Origin: Streptomyces sp. BV286
GTDB taxonomy: Bacteria > Actinomycetota > Actinomycetes > Streptomycetales > Streptomycetaceae
NCBI RefSeq assembly: GCF_019090165.1
Contig: NZ_JAHRIB010000197.1
Location: 1-40,314, forward strand
DNA: 40,314 nt
Reading direction: 5' to 3'
Shown: piece by piece, positions 7,380 to 14,935 of the stretch
Layout: every line of letters starts with the position of its first letter
Numbering within the stretch: the first letter of the stretch is position 1
Notes under the pieces: model-generated
The model's input: the letters and a program-made list of their open reading frames with translations, nothing else
The model's database searches: none
What the model was told of the DNA's origin: nothing
Program-made: the position numbers and the translations under genes

Positions 7380-7694
7380 TTGGTGGCCGGGATCAATGGG
7401 CCTGTACGCGGACGGCGTTGTCCGGGCTGCGGTGACTGGCTGAGGCCGGATGCCGGGCCCCGGGCGGCGTTCTGCTCGGGGCCGTGTCGGTCCAGGCAGT
7501 GGCGTCGTCTGCGGCGGGTGAAGCTGCGGACGGCTGCGCTGGAGCGGGACGAGGGCCGGCGGGTGTGTCCGGCGTGCGGGGCGGTCTGGGTGGCCGGGGT
7601 GGACCATCGCCGCAACGCGGTGTACTGCTCGGCGAAGTGCCGCCGCCGGGCCTGGGTGGCGCGGAAGGAAGCGTTCGCCCAAGCGTCCGGATAA
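7380..7694 (+). CDS. Double zinc-ribbon protein
   Basis: The 104-residue product contains two copies of a Cys4 ribbon: RRCPGCGDWLRPDAGPRAAF followed by CSGPCRSRQWRR, and RVCPACGAVW followed by YCSAKCRRRAWVARK. Each has CPxCG, then about 15-20 residues, then a CSxxCR knuckle with a basic tail. Proteins of this build bind zinc and commonly contact nucleic acid. The start is uncertain: TTG at 7380 or GTG at 7383, neither with a strong ribosome binding site. It lies between fragments of an integrative element and is upstream of DUF6192 and RacP in the same orientation. It could be a regulator or a DNA-processing accessory of that element. No enzyme motif is visible. Confidence 0.65.
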   Translation: MVAGINGPVRGRRCPGCGDWLRPDAGPRAAFCSGPCRSRQWRRLRRVKLRTAALERDEGRRVCPACGAVWVAGVDHRRNAVYCSAKCRRRAWVARKEAFAQASG

Positions 7695-7860
7695 ACGCTT
7701 CCGCGAACGGTTGAAGTGTCCGATTTGGTTTTGAATGGTCAATTGCGGTCATTGCTGGTGTTAGATCTCGAAACGGGTTGACGCTGGCGGGAGTTGGCCG
7801 GGGTGATGTCGCTGGTGGTCCGGTCCGCCGGGGCCCGGGCCGCGAGGGATGGTGACCACC

Positions 7861-8915
7861 ATGCCCACCGCCACGATCGGCCACATAACCCGCGAGCGCT
7901 ACGAGCAGATCATCGCCGGCGACCGCGAACTGGTCGGGCAGATGCAGCGCATCCAGTTCACCATCGGGGACCACGCGCTGGAGATCGAGCCGATGCAGAA
8001 GCCCGGCGGCGCCCGCCCCGCTCCCGGGGAGGAGCCGTGCGGAGTCGATGCCTCGCTCCAGATCTACGCCGATGACCTGGGACTGGCCTTGAGCACGGTT
8101 CGCAATTACCGGTTCACGGCCCACCGCTGGCCCAAGGAGCATCGTCATCGCGAGGTCTCCCACCGGGTGCACCTGATCCTGGCCTCGGTCCCGGACGACG
8201 CCGATCGGTTCGCCAGGATCGCCCGCCCGCCGCTGGATCCCTGTTCGGGGCGGCGCCGGTGGACCTCGGACCTGGCCAAGAAAGAGGTCGGGCAGAGCCC
8301 GGAGCGTCCCGAGACGCCCGCGCAGAAGGTGGCGGCCTCCACCGCCTGGCCGATAGTGACGAGGTCGCCGCGCAGGTGGCGGCGGACGTGCTGCGCCGTC
8401 CGGCGGTGGCGGCCAAAGTGGTCGCCGACGACACCGCCCGCCATATGGTCAACAAGGCGCAGACCACGCAGCACCGGACCGAGGTCGTCCACGACCTCAT
8501 CGAGGACGACACGGTCGCCGCCCAGGTGGCCTCCGACGTGCTGCGTCGGCCGGAGGTCGCGGCCAGGGTGGTCGCCGACGACACCGCCCGGCACGCGGTC
8601 AACCGGGCCCAGACCGACCGGTCCCGGCAGCAGGCCGACGCCTTCCGGCGCGAGACCCCGGCCGGCAAGACGGTGAAGAAGATCGAGCGGACCCAGGAGT
8701 TCCTGGACCTGGTCGGCGCCTGCCATACGTTCGTGTCCGCCTGCGGCAAGGCGGTGCCGCAGCTGCGCGACCGGCACCTGTCCGGCGACGAACAGGCCGT
8801 GCTGACGCAGAACGTCGCCCGTTGCCGGGCTGTGCTGGACTGGATCGAGACCGCCGCGGAGACCGGCAGGGTCGACATGGACGACGAACTCGCCCGGCTC
8901 CTGCGGGGAGAGTAG
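7861..8915 (+). pseudogene. DUF6192 family protein gene with one frameshift
   Basis: The first part (from ATG 7861) reads MPTATIGHITRERYEQIIAG, then VQ/RIQFTIGDHALEIEPMQ-like sequence and SLQIYADDLGLALSTVRNYR, the hallmark of the DUF6192 family, which carries a helix-turn-helix-like region. Near 8335-8357 the reading frame moves by one base: the continuation DEVAAQVAADVLRRPAVAAK, running to LARLLRGE and TAG at 8915, is in another frame. Joined, they give about 350 residues, normal for the family. A GC-rich run at the break (GGTGGCGGCCTCCACC) makes either true mutation or sequencing error plausible. The second half contains a duplicated ~36-residue module. RacP follows after two bases in the same operon. 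An alternative ATG (7849) is four codons upstream. Confidence 0.65.
8358..8615 (+). repeat. Internal direct duplication in the DUF6192 gene
   Basis: Two ~108-base segments, 8358-8465 and 8508-8615, exactly 50 codons apart, encode EVAAQVAADVLRRPAVAAKV...ADDTARHMVNKAQT and TVAAQVASDVLRRPEVAARV...ADDTARHAVNRAQT. They are nearly identical in protein and highly similar in DNA, so the duplication is fairly recent or kept similar by conversion. Confidence 0.75.
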
Positions 8916-8917
8916 CG

Positions 8918-9334
8918 GTGGCCAAACGGCGTTCCCCGGCTGCGGAGCGCCACGCTGACCTGATACGAACCGCCCTGTTCGAGGTCGCGCCCGCCGGCAT
9001 GACGCTTACGCGGCTGATGGCTTCGTGCGAGCTGAGCCGCTGGCAGACCAGGCGGGGGCTGGGCGCGCTGCGCGATCTGTGCGCGGAGCGCGGCTGGCCG
9101 CCGGTGATCTGGACCAGGGACCACGGGTACTTCTTCTGTGCGAGCGAGGCAGAGCTGGAGGAGTGGGAGCGGGCCTGGCTCAGCGAGAAGCTGACCCAGT
9201 TCCGCCGGATGATCACGGGCACGATCGGACCACACCTGGCCCTGTTCCCCAAAAGCACCTGGGCCGGCTACCTCAGCGACCAGATGAGGGCGATCGAGTC
9301 GAACCTCGCGATGGCCGCCCGGCCACCGCGCTGA
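8918..9334 (+). CDS. RacP-like protein
   Basis: The gene starts at a GTG two bases after the DUF6192 stop, with GGGGAG seven bases upstream, giving 138 residues. The N-terminal half is a helix-turn-helix: RHADLIRTALFEVAPAGMTL, TRLMASCELSRWQTRRGLGA and LRDLCAERGWPPVIW, followed by a short wing (RDHGYFFCAS). The C-terminal half is a long helical tail (LEEWERAWLSEKLTQFRRMI through MRAIESNLAMA). This matches what Streptomyces genomes annotate as RacP, a small protein usually found next to DUF6192 on integrative elements; its role is not established. The tight spacing indicates co-expression with the DUF6192 product. A strong hairpin follows. Confidence 0.65.
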   Translation: MAKRRSPAAERHADLIRTALFEVAPAGMTLTRLMASCELSRWQTRRGLGALRDLCAERGWPPVIWTRDHGYFFCASEAELEEWERAWLSEKLTQFRRMITGTIGPHLALFPKSTWAGYLSDQMRAIESNLAMAARPPR

Positions 9335-9345
9335 CCCGCCGGGGG

Positions 9346-9412
9346 CTCGCCCACCGGCGAGGAGGCCGGGGCCCGGCCCGAACCCACCCAGTCCCCACCC
9401 GGGCCGGGCCCC
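9346..9412. terminator. Two hairpins after racP
   Basis: CTCGCC-CACC-GGCGAG (9346-9361) is followed by a larger structure in which GGGGCCCGGCCCG (9368-9380) pairs perfectly with CGGGCCGGGCCCC (9400-9412) over 19 bases. They end the DUF6192-RacP transcript, or insulate the transposase gene that begins at 9422. There is no T-run. Confidence 0.5.
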
Positions 9413-9421
9413 ACCCACCTC

Positions 9422-10285
9422 ATGCGCCGACCCCGCTACCCCTCCGACATGACCGACGCTGAATGGTCCCTGCTCGAACCCCTGCTGCCGCCGCCGGCCT
9501 GCACCACCCCGCGCGGCGGGGCTCCGGAGAAGTGGCCCCGCCGGGAGATCGTCGACGGCATCCGCTATCTGGTCGATAACGGCATAAAGTGGCGCGCGAT
9601 GCCTGCGGACTACCCGCCCTGGCGGACGATCTACGGTTATGCGCGGCGCTGGGCGGCGGCCGGGGTCGTCGGCGTCATCCGCGACCAGCTCCGCCGCGAG
9701 ATCCGCCTCGCCGCAGGCAAGCCGCCCCGGGCTGCCTCGGTCGTCATCGACTCCCAGAGCGTCAAGGCCTCCGAGACCGTCAGCAAGGACACCAGAGGGT
9801 ACGACGGCGGCAAGCAGATCAACGGCAGGAAACGGCACATGGTCTGCGACCACCGCGGGCTCGTGCTGCTGGTCATGGTCACCCCCGCCGGCCTCCACGA
9901 CAGCGCCCCCGCCAAGGAACTGCTGTTCCGGCTCGCGCTCACGCACCCCGAGATCATCATCGTCTGGGCGGACTCCGCCTACGGCGGGAAGCTGGTGACC
10001 TGGGCCAAGAAGTACCTCGACATCACCATCAAAACGGTGAAACGCCCGCCCGGCGCGGAGGGCTTCGTCGTGCTGCCCAGACGGTGGGTGGTGGAGCGCA
10101 CGTGGTCGTGGATCATGCGGGCCCGCCGCCACTGCCGCGACCACGAACGCCTCCCCGAAATGAGCGAATCCTTGATCACGTGGGCGGCCATCACGTTGAT
10201 GACCAGGCGCCTCACCCGCCGCACGGCCCGTCCAGCCGAACAGCGCGACGTCACCCCGTACTACCTGGCACAGCAAGCGGCCTGA
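9422..10285 (+). CDS. IS5-family transposase, intact
   Basis: The 287-residue protein has the complete architecture of IS5-type DDE transposases. The N-terminal DUF4096-like domain includes YPSDMTDAEWSLLEPLLPPP, IVDGIRYLVDNGIKWRAMP and WRTIYGYARRW. The catalytic core has SVVIDSQSVKAS (first Asp), HDSAPAKELL, IVWADSAYGG (second Asp) and RRWVVERTWSWIMRARR (Glu). It cuts and rejoins element ends in cut-and-paste transposition. All catalytic residues and the normal length are present, so it is potentially active. I could not identify flanking terminal inverted repeats; both sides instead carry unrelated terminator-like hairpins (9346-9412 and 10301-10320). Three further IS5-type fragments lie at 25.2-26.1 kb. 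Confidence 0.9.
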   Translation: MRRPRYPSDMTDAEWSLLEPLLPPPACTTPRGGAPEKWPRREIVDGIRYLVDNGIKWRAMPADYPPWRTIYGYARRWAAAGVVGVIRDQLRREIRLAAGKPPRAASVVIDSQSVKASETVSKDTRGYDGGKQINGRKRHMVCDHRGLVLLVMVTPAGLHDSAPAKELLFRLALTHPEIIIVWADSAYGGKLVTWAKKYLDITIKTVKRPPGAEGFVVLPRRWVVERTWSWIMRARRHCRDHERLPEMSESLITWAAITLMTRRLTRRTARPAEQRDVTPYYLAQQAA

Positions 10286-10300
10286 CGGAGGCACCGGAGG

Positions 10301-10320
10301 CTTCGCCAAACAGGGCGAAG
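10301..10320. terminator. Short hairpin between converging genes
   Basis: CTTCGCC (10301-10307) and GGCGAAG (10314-10320) form a 7-bp stem with a 6-base loop, 15 bases after the transposase stop and 16 bases before the end of the converging PHP-domain gene. It is probably a bidirectional terminator. Confidence 0.5.
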
Positions 10321-10336
10321 ACGACAGCACTGTGCG

Positions 10337-11329
10337 TCAGGCCAGGATGATCGGGTTGCTGAGCGCTGCCATGTGCCCTTCAGAATGGCGTACCTCAATA
10401 CGGACGAACCCCGAGTCCTCCGCACTGGTGCGCCACTCCACGGCGCCTGACCCGGAACCGGGCAACGATTCGCGGTGCACCGTTCCCTGCTCCGTGTGGA
10501 AGCTGACAGTGCCAGAGGGCACACCGCGTACGTTCACCCGCACCACTGCCGGCTCACCGCCGGTCTTCAACCGCTCACCGATCCCGGCGCTATGACCACC
10601 AGCACAGACCGTGAACGACAGCTCGACGGCCGCTGATTCGGCGATCCAGCTCCGGCCGGCACGGATGCCGGCGAGGATCGCATCCGTACTCAGCTCCTCA
10701 GCCAGCACGACGGTCTGCGGGATACCGATCTGACCCTCCAGATGGGTATCGCTGTTGCCCATCGCCGGCCGCCACCGCTCCTGGTGGACGTCCGCAGCCA
10801 GACTGCGCCCCCATTCGGCCAGGGCCGCCTCATTGTCGGCATTCCACGGCACGTCCGAGCTCCACAGCCCGTTCCACACCTCAACCACGTCGAACCCCTG
10901 GTACGGGTACATGAACGTGCCCGAAGGGTAAGGCGCGTACGGATGGGCCGCCACACACAGCCCACCGGCCCGATGGACCTGGTCCAGATGCCCATCGACC
11001 ATTCCGTCCCGTACGCCATACCGCCAGCCGACCAACTCTCCCGGATGAAGACCGAGCGCGAGCCAGTGCCCGGTCCGGGTCGTGACCTCCTCACCCAGGA
11101 TCACCAGCAGATCGTCGCCGACGTGCCGCCCGAAGGAGCCATGCGCCTCGACGGACTTGTGCTCCGTGGTCGCCAGGAAATCCAACCCCACCGCACGGGC
11201 ACCAGCCACAAGCTGCTCCGGCGTCAGCTCGCCACCGTCCGAAAACACCGAATGCACGTGACAGTCACCCCGATACCAGCCACGCCCCCGGCCAGCCACC
11301 CGCACCGGCGGGAAGTCCAACTCCGACAT
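10337..11329 (-). CDS. PHP-domain metallohydrolase (CehA/McbA-like)
   Basis: From ATG 11329 (with GAGGGGG just upstream) the protein has 330 residues. Metal-binding motifs of a PHP (polymerase and histidinol phosphatase) fold are present in order: RGDCHVHSVFSDGGEL, LATTEHKSVEAH, VILGEEVTT, CVAAHPYAPYP and AMGNSDTHLEG. The layout matches the CehA/McbA family of hydrolases named after carbaryl esterases. The C-terminal 100 residues (AVELSFTVCAGGHSAGIGER to SNPIILA) form a beta-rich domain seen in the same family. The protein probably hydrolyses a phosphoester or carboxyl ester with two or three metal ions; the substrate is unknown. No signal peptide. It stands alone on the minus strand, converging with the transposase. 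The open frame extends 11 codons further (11362) but without a start signal. Confidence 0.8.
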   Translation of the reverse strand: MSELDFPPVRVAGRGRGWYRGDCHVHSVFSDGGELTPEQLVAGARAVGLDFLATTEHKSVEAHGSFGRHVGDDLLVILGEEVTTRTGHWLALGLHPGELVGWRYGVRDGMVDGHLDQVHRAGGLCVAAHPYAPYPSGTFMYPYQGFDVVEVWNGLWSSDVPWNADNEAALAEWGRSLAADVHQERWRPAMGNSDTHLEGQIGIPQTVVLAEELSTDAILAGIRAGRSWIAESAAVELSFTVCAGGHSAGIGERLKTGGEPAVVRVNVRGVPSGTVSFHTEQGTVHRESLPGSGSGAVEWRTSAEDSGFVRIEVRHSEGHMAALSNPIILA

Positions 11330-11529
11330 CCATTCCCCCTCGCGTAACCCGCTGTCCGGCAACGATCACACCCACCTGAGCACGCTTTGCGACCTTGGAT
11401 TCACCTTGTCCACCGCAGAAGCGCAACACACCACCCCTACCGGCCTACAGGCGGAACATGCCGCTCCGGCACATCAGCGGCCGATTGGTTCTACTTGATC
11501 ACGCCCTACAGGTTCAGACACAGGCACTT

Positions 11530-11845
11530 CAGAGCACCCCGACCTACAGCGCGACCATGGCCGCGCTGCACTCTTTTCTCCGAGAGCCTGCGCATCCAGG
11601 CCGGTGGTGCCGACGCAGGCGTCCATGTGATCGAGGTCGTCCCGCCCGGCGTGCGCACGACCCTGCTGGGCCAGCAGGACAGCGACCAGTCCATGCCGTT
11701 GGACGACTTCCTCACCGAGGCCCTCGACCTGCTGCGCGAGCAGCCCGCCGCGACAGAGCTTGTCGTCGAGCGCGCCAGGTTCATCCGCGACGTGCAGACC
11801 AACGGCTCCTACGACGACGTCCTCGCAATGATCAGCGGCAGCTGA
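11530..11845 (+). pseudogene. Short-chain dehydrogenase remnant
   Basis: Only the last third of an SDR (Rossmann-fold, DltE-like) oxidoreductase remains. One frame gives STPTYSATMAALHSF, where the catalytic YxxxK motif has become YxxxM. An extra T in CTCTTTTCTCC near 11573 then shifts the frame to SESLRIQAGGADAGVHVIEV, VPPGVRTTLLGQQDSDQSMP and VVERARFIRDVQ, ending at TGA 11843-11845. The NAD(P)-binding glycine motif and first 150 residues are absent. With three separate lesions this is a clear pseudogene. The sequence before 11530 is not recognisable. Confidence 0.75.
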
Positions 11846-11934
11846 CGACCTGTTGTTTCCGACGGGAATCAACAACACGCGAGCCCGTCGCCTTGCGGGT
11901 GTTTCACGGCTGGCCGATTCCTTGATCAGGTGAT

Positions 11935-12742
11935 GCCCGACGGTGGAATCGAGCGCGAACAGCGCCGAGCGCATCGGGCGGCTACCTGTGCCGAGCCAGT
12001 GCGGCCCAGGCGCCGGGCGATCGCGGTGGACGGCAATTGCCTGCGCGGCGCGAAGCGACCGGACGGCAGCCGGGTCTTCGTGCTGTCCGCGGTCCGCCAC
12101 GGCGACGGCGTCGCGCTCGCCTCGCGCGAGATGGGCGCGAAGACCAACGAGATCCCCGAGTTCGCACCCTGCTCGATCAGAACGACGACACGGATCTCGC
12201 GGGGACCGCCGTCACCGCCGATGCCCTCCACGTCCAACGCGACCACACCACCTGTCTGCACGTTGATGCCCTGGCCCTGGCCCTGGAAGGACATCCCCGT
12301 GGTCCACCGCGACGACATGCGAGAGCACGGCCGCCACGAGGAACGGATCGTCCAGGTCGTCACCGTCGCGGGCCTGCTCTTTCCGTACGCCCGCCCAGTT
12401 CCTGCGGATCAAGCGCCGTCGCCGTCTCTACGGCGCGAAGAAGTGGTCCAGCGAGACCGTCTGCGCCGTCACCGACCTGGCCGCCGAAGAGGCGAATGCG
12501 GCCGGGATCGCGTCTTGGGCTCGCGGGCACTGGACGGTGGAAAACACCGTCCACCGGGTCCGAGATGTTGTCTTCGGAGAGGACAAATCCCAGCTCAGAA
12601 TTCGCAACGCGCCCGCCGTACTCGCTGCCGTCCGTGACCTGATCCGCAGCGCACTCAAGCTCGCCGGATACATCAACACCGCCACCGGACGCCGAGCCCA
12701 TACCGACCGCCCCGCGTCCTCACTCTCTACGGCATCACATGA
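11935..12742 (+). pseudogene. ISAs1-family transposase, degraded
   Basis: Pieces of an ISAs1-type DDE transposase occur in order but in different frames: AIAVDGNCLRGAKRPDGSRV, LASREMGAKTNEIPEFA, LLDQNDDTDLAGTAVTADAL, HVQRDHTT, WKDIPVVHRDDMREHGRHEE, RIKRRRRLYGAKKWSSETV, WARGHWTVENTVHRVRDVVF, GEDKSQLRIRNAPAVLAAV and TLYGIT, then TGA at 12740. A single-base deletion follows PEFA (about 12167). About 30 codons are missing after HTT (about 12255), and another shift follows FPYARP (about 12395). The N-terminal domain is lost. The element can no longer make transposase. Confidence 0.85.
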
Positions 12743-13067
12743 TCAAAACGGACGGAGCCGGGCAAATGCCGGGGCCTTGGCGCCACCTGTGCCCGCCGCC
12801 TCGTGCGAATTCCGGTGTGCGATGGCCACTCCTTGTGGGGCGAACGACCGGCACACTCTGTGACCGGGCCGGGCTAATGTGCCCGTGGCTGGGGCTGACA
12901 CCGACCATGACGGGCGGGCTACACCTCGATTTCGCATTCCCATTCGTGCCCTGGACGGCAGACATCGGCAAGGCCATTTGATCAGTCTGGGACGACGGAA
13001 CCACCGACCACAGCGGAAGTCTCTTGAGTACGGCACTCGCGCCAAGAACGGGAAGGGCGGACCTCGG
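12743..13067. other. Intergenic stretch after the ISAs1 remnant
   Basis: No gene can be supported here. The stretch should hold the right end of the ISAs1 remnant and the promoter of the lipoprotein gene at 13068, but no convincing inverted repeat or -35/-10 pair was seen. Confidence 0.4.
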
Positions 13068-13997
13068 ATGAGGCAAAAGATCCCCATTGCTGTCGCCGCC
13101 GTGGTGGCCGCCTGCTTTATAACCGGCTGCGACGTCACATCGCCTGACCGGTCGTATTCCGCCGATCCGGGGCAGGGGAAGGCGGCAACTGTTGCCGATG
13201 CGGAACTCCGGGATCTCACCGTCCAGGACGAGATCGAGGTGGAGCGCGCCGAGCAGAGGCTTGTCAAGGCGTGCATGGCGGAACAGGGTTTCCCCTACTG
13301 GGAGTTCCCGGTGCCCGGCGTCGATGAGCGCAGAGCGGGCCGCTATGTGACGGACGACGTCAGGTGGGCCAAGAAGTACGGGTACGGCCGCCTCTTCGGT
13401 GAGAAGGCGGAGGAAGTTCGTTTGACGCACCCGACCGTCACCTACCAGAACAAACTGACCAAGGAGGAACGGGCCGCCTACTCGAAGGCGCTGGACGGCG
13501 ACTGGCGTGACGCGATGACAGTCGAACTTCCCGGTGGCACGGGCACCATTGAGACTCCTCGCGGGGGGTGCTCCAACGAAGCGCGAAAGCAACTCTACGG
13601 CGACCCCGAGACCTGGTTCACCGTCCGTAGGACCATCACCGGCCTGATGCCGCTCTACGTGCCCGACGTCATGAAGGACAAGCGCTTCACGGAGTCCCTC
13701 GAGAAGTGGTCGCGCTGTATGGAGAAAGCCGGCCGGCCCTTTGACAACCCGGACAAGCTCCGCGCGAAGCGTGATGTTCTTACCGAGGGGATGCCGTCCG
13801 CAGAGGCTAAAAAATTCGACACGGAACTGGCCGTCATCGATGCCACCTGCGCCAAGGAGACATCCCTGGGTGAGATCGCTCGCTCGCTCGAAATCACCTA
13901 TCTGGAAAAGGTGCTGGAGCGGTACGGCAAGGAAAATTCTGAATATCGAAAGATGCGCCTGAACGCCTTGGTGCAGGCCAGGAAGACCCTTTCCTGA
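13068..13997 (+). CDS. Secreted lipoprotein of unknown function
   Basis: From ATG 13068 the product has 309 residues. It opens with RQK, a hydrophobic core (IPIAVAAVVAACFI) and the lipobox ITGC, so signal peptidase II would cleave before Cys-22 or thereabouts and anchor the protein to the outer face of the membrane. The start is placed here because the signal peptide begins here and GGGAAGGGCGG lies upstream, although the frame is open back to 12879. The mature part is charged and helical, with pairs of cysteines: LVKACMAEQGFPYWE, GGCSNEARKQLY, KWSRCMEKAG and DATCAKET. The CMxxxGFPY motif recurs in a group of actinobacterial surface lipoproteins of unknown role. A small exported protein follows after 60 bases in the same direction. 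Confidence 0.8.
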   Translation: MRQKIPIAVAAVVAACFITGCDVTSPDRSYSADPGQGKAATVADAELRDLTVQDEIEVERAEQRLVKACMAEQGFPYWEFPVPGVDERRAGRYVTDDVRWAKKYGYGRLFGEKAEEVRLTHPTVTYQNKLTKEERAAYSKALDGDWRDAMTVELPGGTGTIETPRGGCSNEARKQLYGDPETWFTVRRTITGLMPLYVPDVMKDKRFTESLEKWSRCMEKAGRPFDNPDKLRAKRDVLTEGMPSAEAKKFDTELAVIDATCAKETSLGEIARSLEITYLEKVLERYGKENSEYRKMRLNALVQARKTLS

Positions 13998-14057
13998 ACA
14001 GAACTTCCACAGACTCGAATCTGCGGATTAAAAAAGAAAAATCAAAGGAGACCTGCC

Positions 14058-14525
14058 ATGCGCAAACTGCCCTCACTCGCAGCCATCGCCACTCTGGCCG
14101 CCGTCGCGGTTATCGCTCCCGCTCCCGGCGCATCGGCTGCCCCCTCGTGTTCCGACAACTACCGCAGTGCTGAGGCCGGCTATATGTACGCCTACAACGG
14201 TGCCTACTGCGAAGGGCTTCTCGGCCGCGCCGTCGGGGACGACAGGGACTGGGGCGACAGTGCCAGCAGCTTCCAGGGAAGCGACGACAACAGGGCCGGC
14301 TCCATCCTGAACAAGGGTGAGTATTCGGTGGTGAAGTTCATGCAGTTCCCTCGCTCCTTCGACGGCTTCAACCCTCACGTCTGTCTGACTCGCTCCGAGG
14401 GCTACGCTTCGAACCTCAGCGACGACTACTGGATGGAAGACAGTTCCCACCACGGGAGCGTCAACAACGACATCAGCGCTCACCAGTGGGTCGGCCTGGA
14501 CTCCTGTTCGGCCTTCGCGAAGTAA
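14058..14525 (+). CDS. Small exported protein, possibly I36-inhibitor/crystallin-like
   Basis: The 155-residue precursor has a textbook Sec signal (MRKLPSLAAIATLAAVAVIA ending APGASAAP), so about 127 residues are secreted. AAAGGAG precedes the ATG at good spacing. The mature protein has four cysteines (PSCSDN, GAYCEG, HVCLTR, DSCSAF), which probably form two disulfides, and many Gly, Asp, Ser and Tyr residues. NGAYCEGLLGRAVGDDRDWG followed by DNRAGSILNKGEYSVVKFMQ resembles the beta/gamma-crystallin-like fold of Streptomyces peptidase inhibitors of family I36 (SMPI) and related secreted proteins. That link is by general pattern only. It follows the lipoprotein gene by 60 bases and is probably co-transcribed with it. 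Confidence 0.75.
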   Translation: MRKLPSLAAIATLAAVAVIAPAPGASAAPSCSDNYRSAEAGYMYAYNGAYCEGLLGRAVGDDRDWGDSASSFQGSDDNRAGSILNKGEYSVVKFMQFPRSFDGFNPHVCLTRSEGYASNLSDDYWMEDSSHHGSVNNDISAHQWVGLDSCSAFAK

Positions 14526-14699
14526 CCCACACCCCCTCGGCTGCGCGCCAAGCCGGCCTCGATCCTGCCGAACGGTCTGCCGGCGGTGCCGGCGGACCGT
14601 TCTGCGTTCCCTGCCGGGTCGGTGCCGGGTTCCGCAGCCCGGTGGCGGGGCGGCTCTGATGCGGCCCCCGGCTCGGGCCCGCAGGCAGTGCCGAGACTC

Positions 14700-14910
14700 A
14701 GTGGACGTCAAGCGGGGGTGACCGGTTGTGGGCTCAGCCGTGGCGATGGCTGCTGCCTGTGCCTGCGTGCAGCCGGCGGGCGGCCCATCGCGCACGTCGC
14801 CGCTGAGGCCGGGATCTCCCGCCGCTGCCTGGCGAAGTGGTACGGCCGCTGGCGCGCGCACGGCGAGGACGGCCTCCTCGACCACTCCTTCCGCCCAGCA
14901 GTCAGTTCTC
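14700..14910 (+). pseudogene. IS481-like transposase N-terminal fragment
   Basis: The plus-strand frame contains GGRPIAHVAAEAGISRRCLA and KWYGRWRAHGEDGLLDHS, the helix-turn-helix and leucine-zipper-like start of IS481-family transposases. The part before GRPIAHV no longer matches, and the catalytic domain is missing. The fragment is cut at about 14910, directly before the end of the converging ABC permease gene (14936). Confidence 0.7.
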
Positions 14911-14935
14911 CGGCAGGACGACAAAGTCCCCTACG

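Noticed and set aside
8114..10330. Very long 738-aa minus-strand open frame
   Set aside because: It is antisense to DUF6192, RacP and the IS5 transposase, all of which have clear motifs; the translation is low-complexity Gly/Ala/Arg/Pro.
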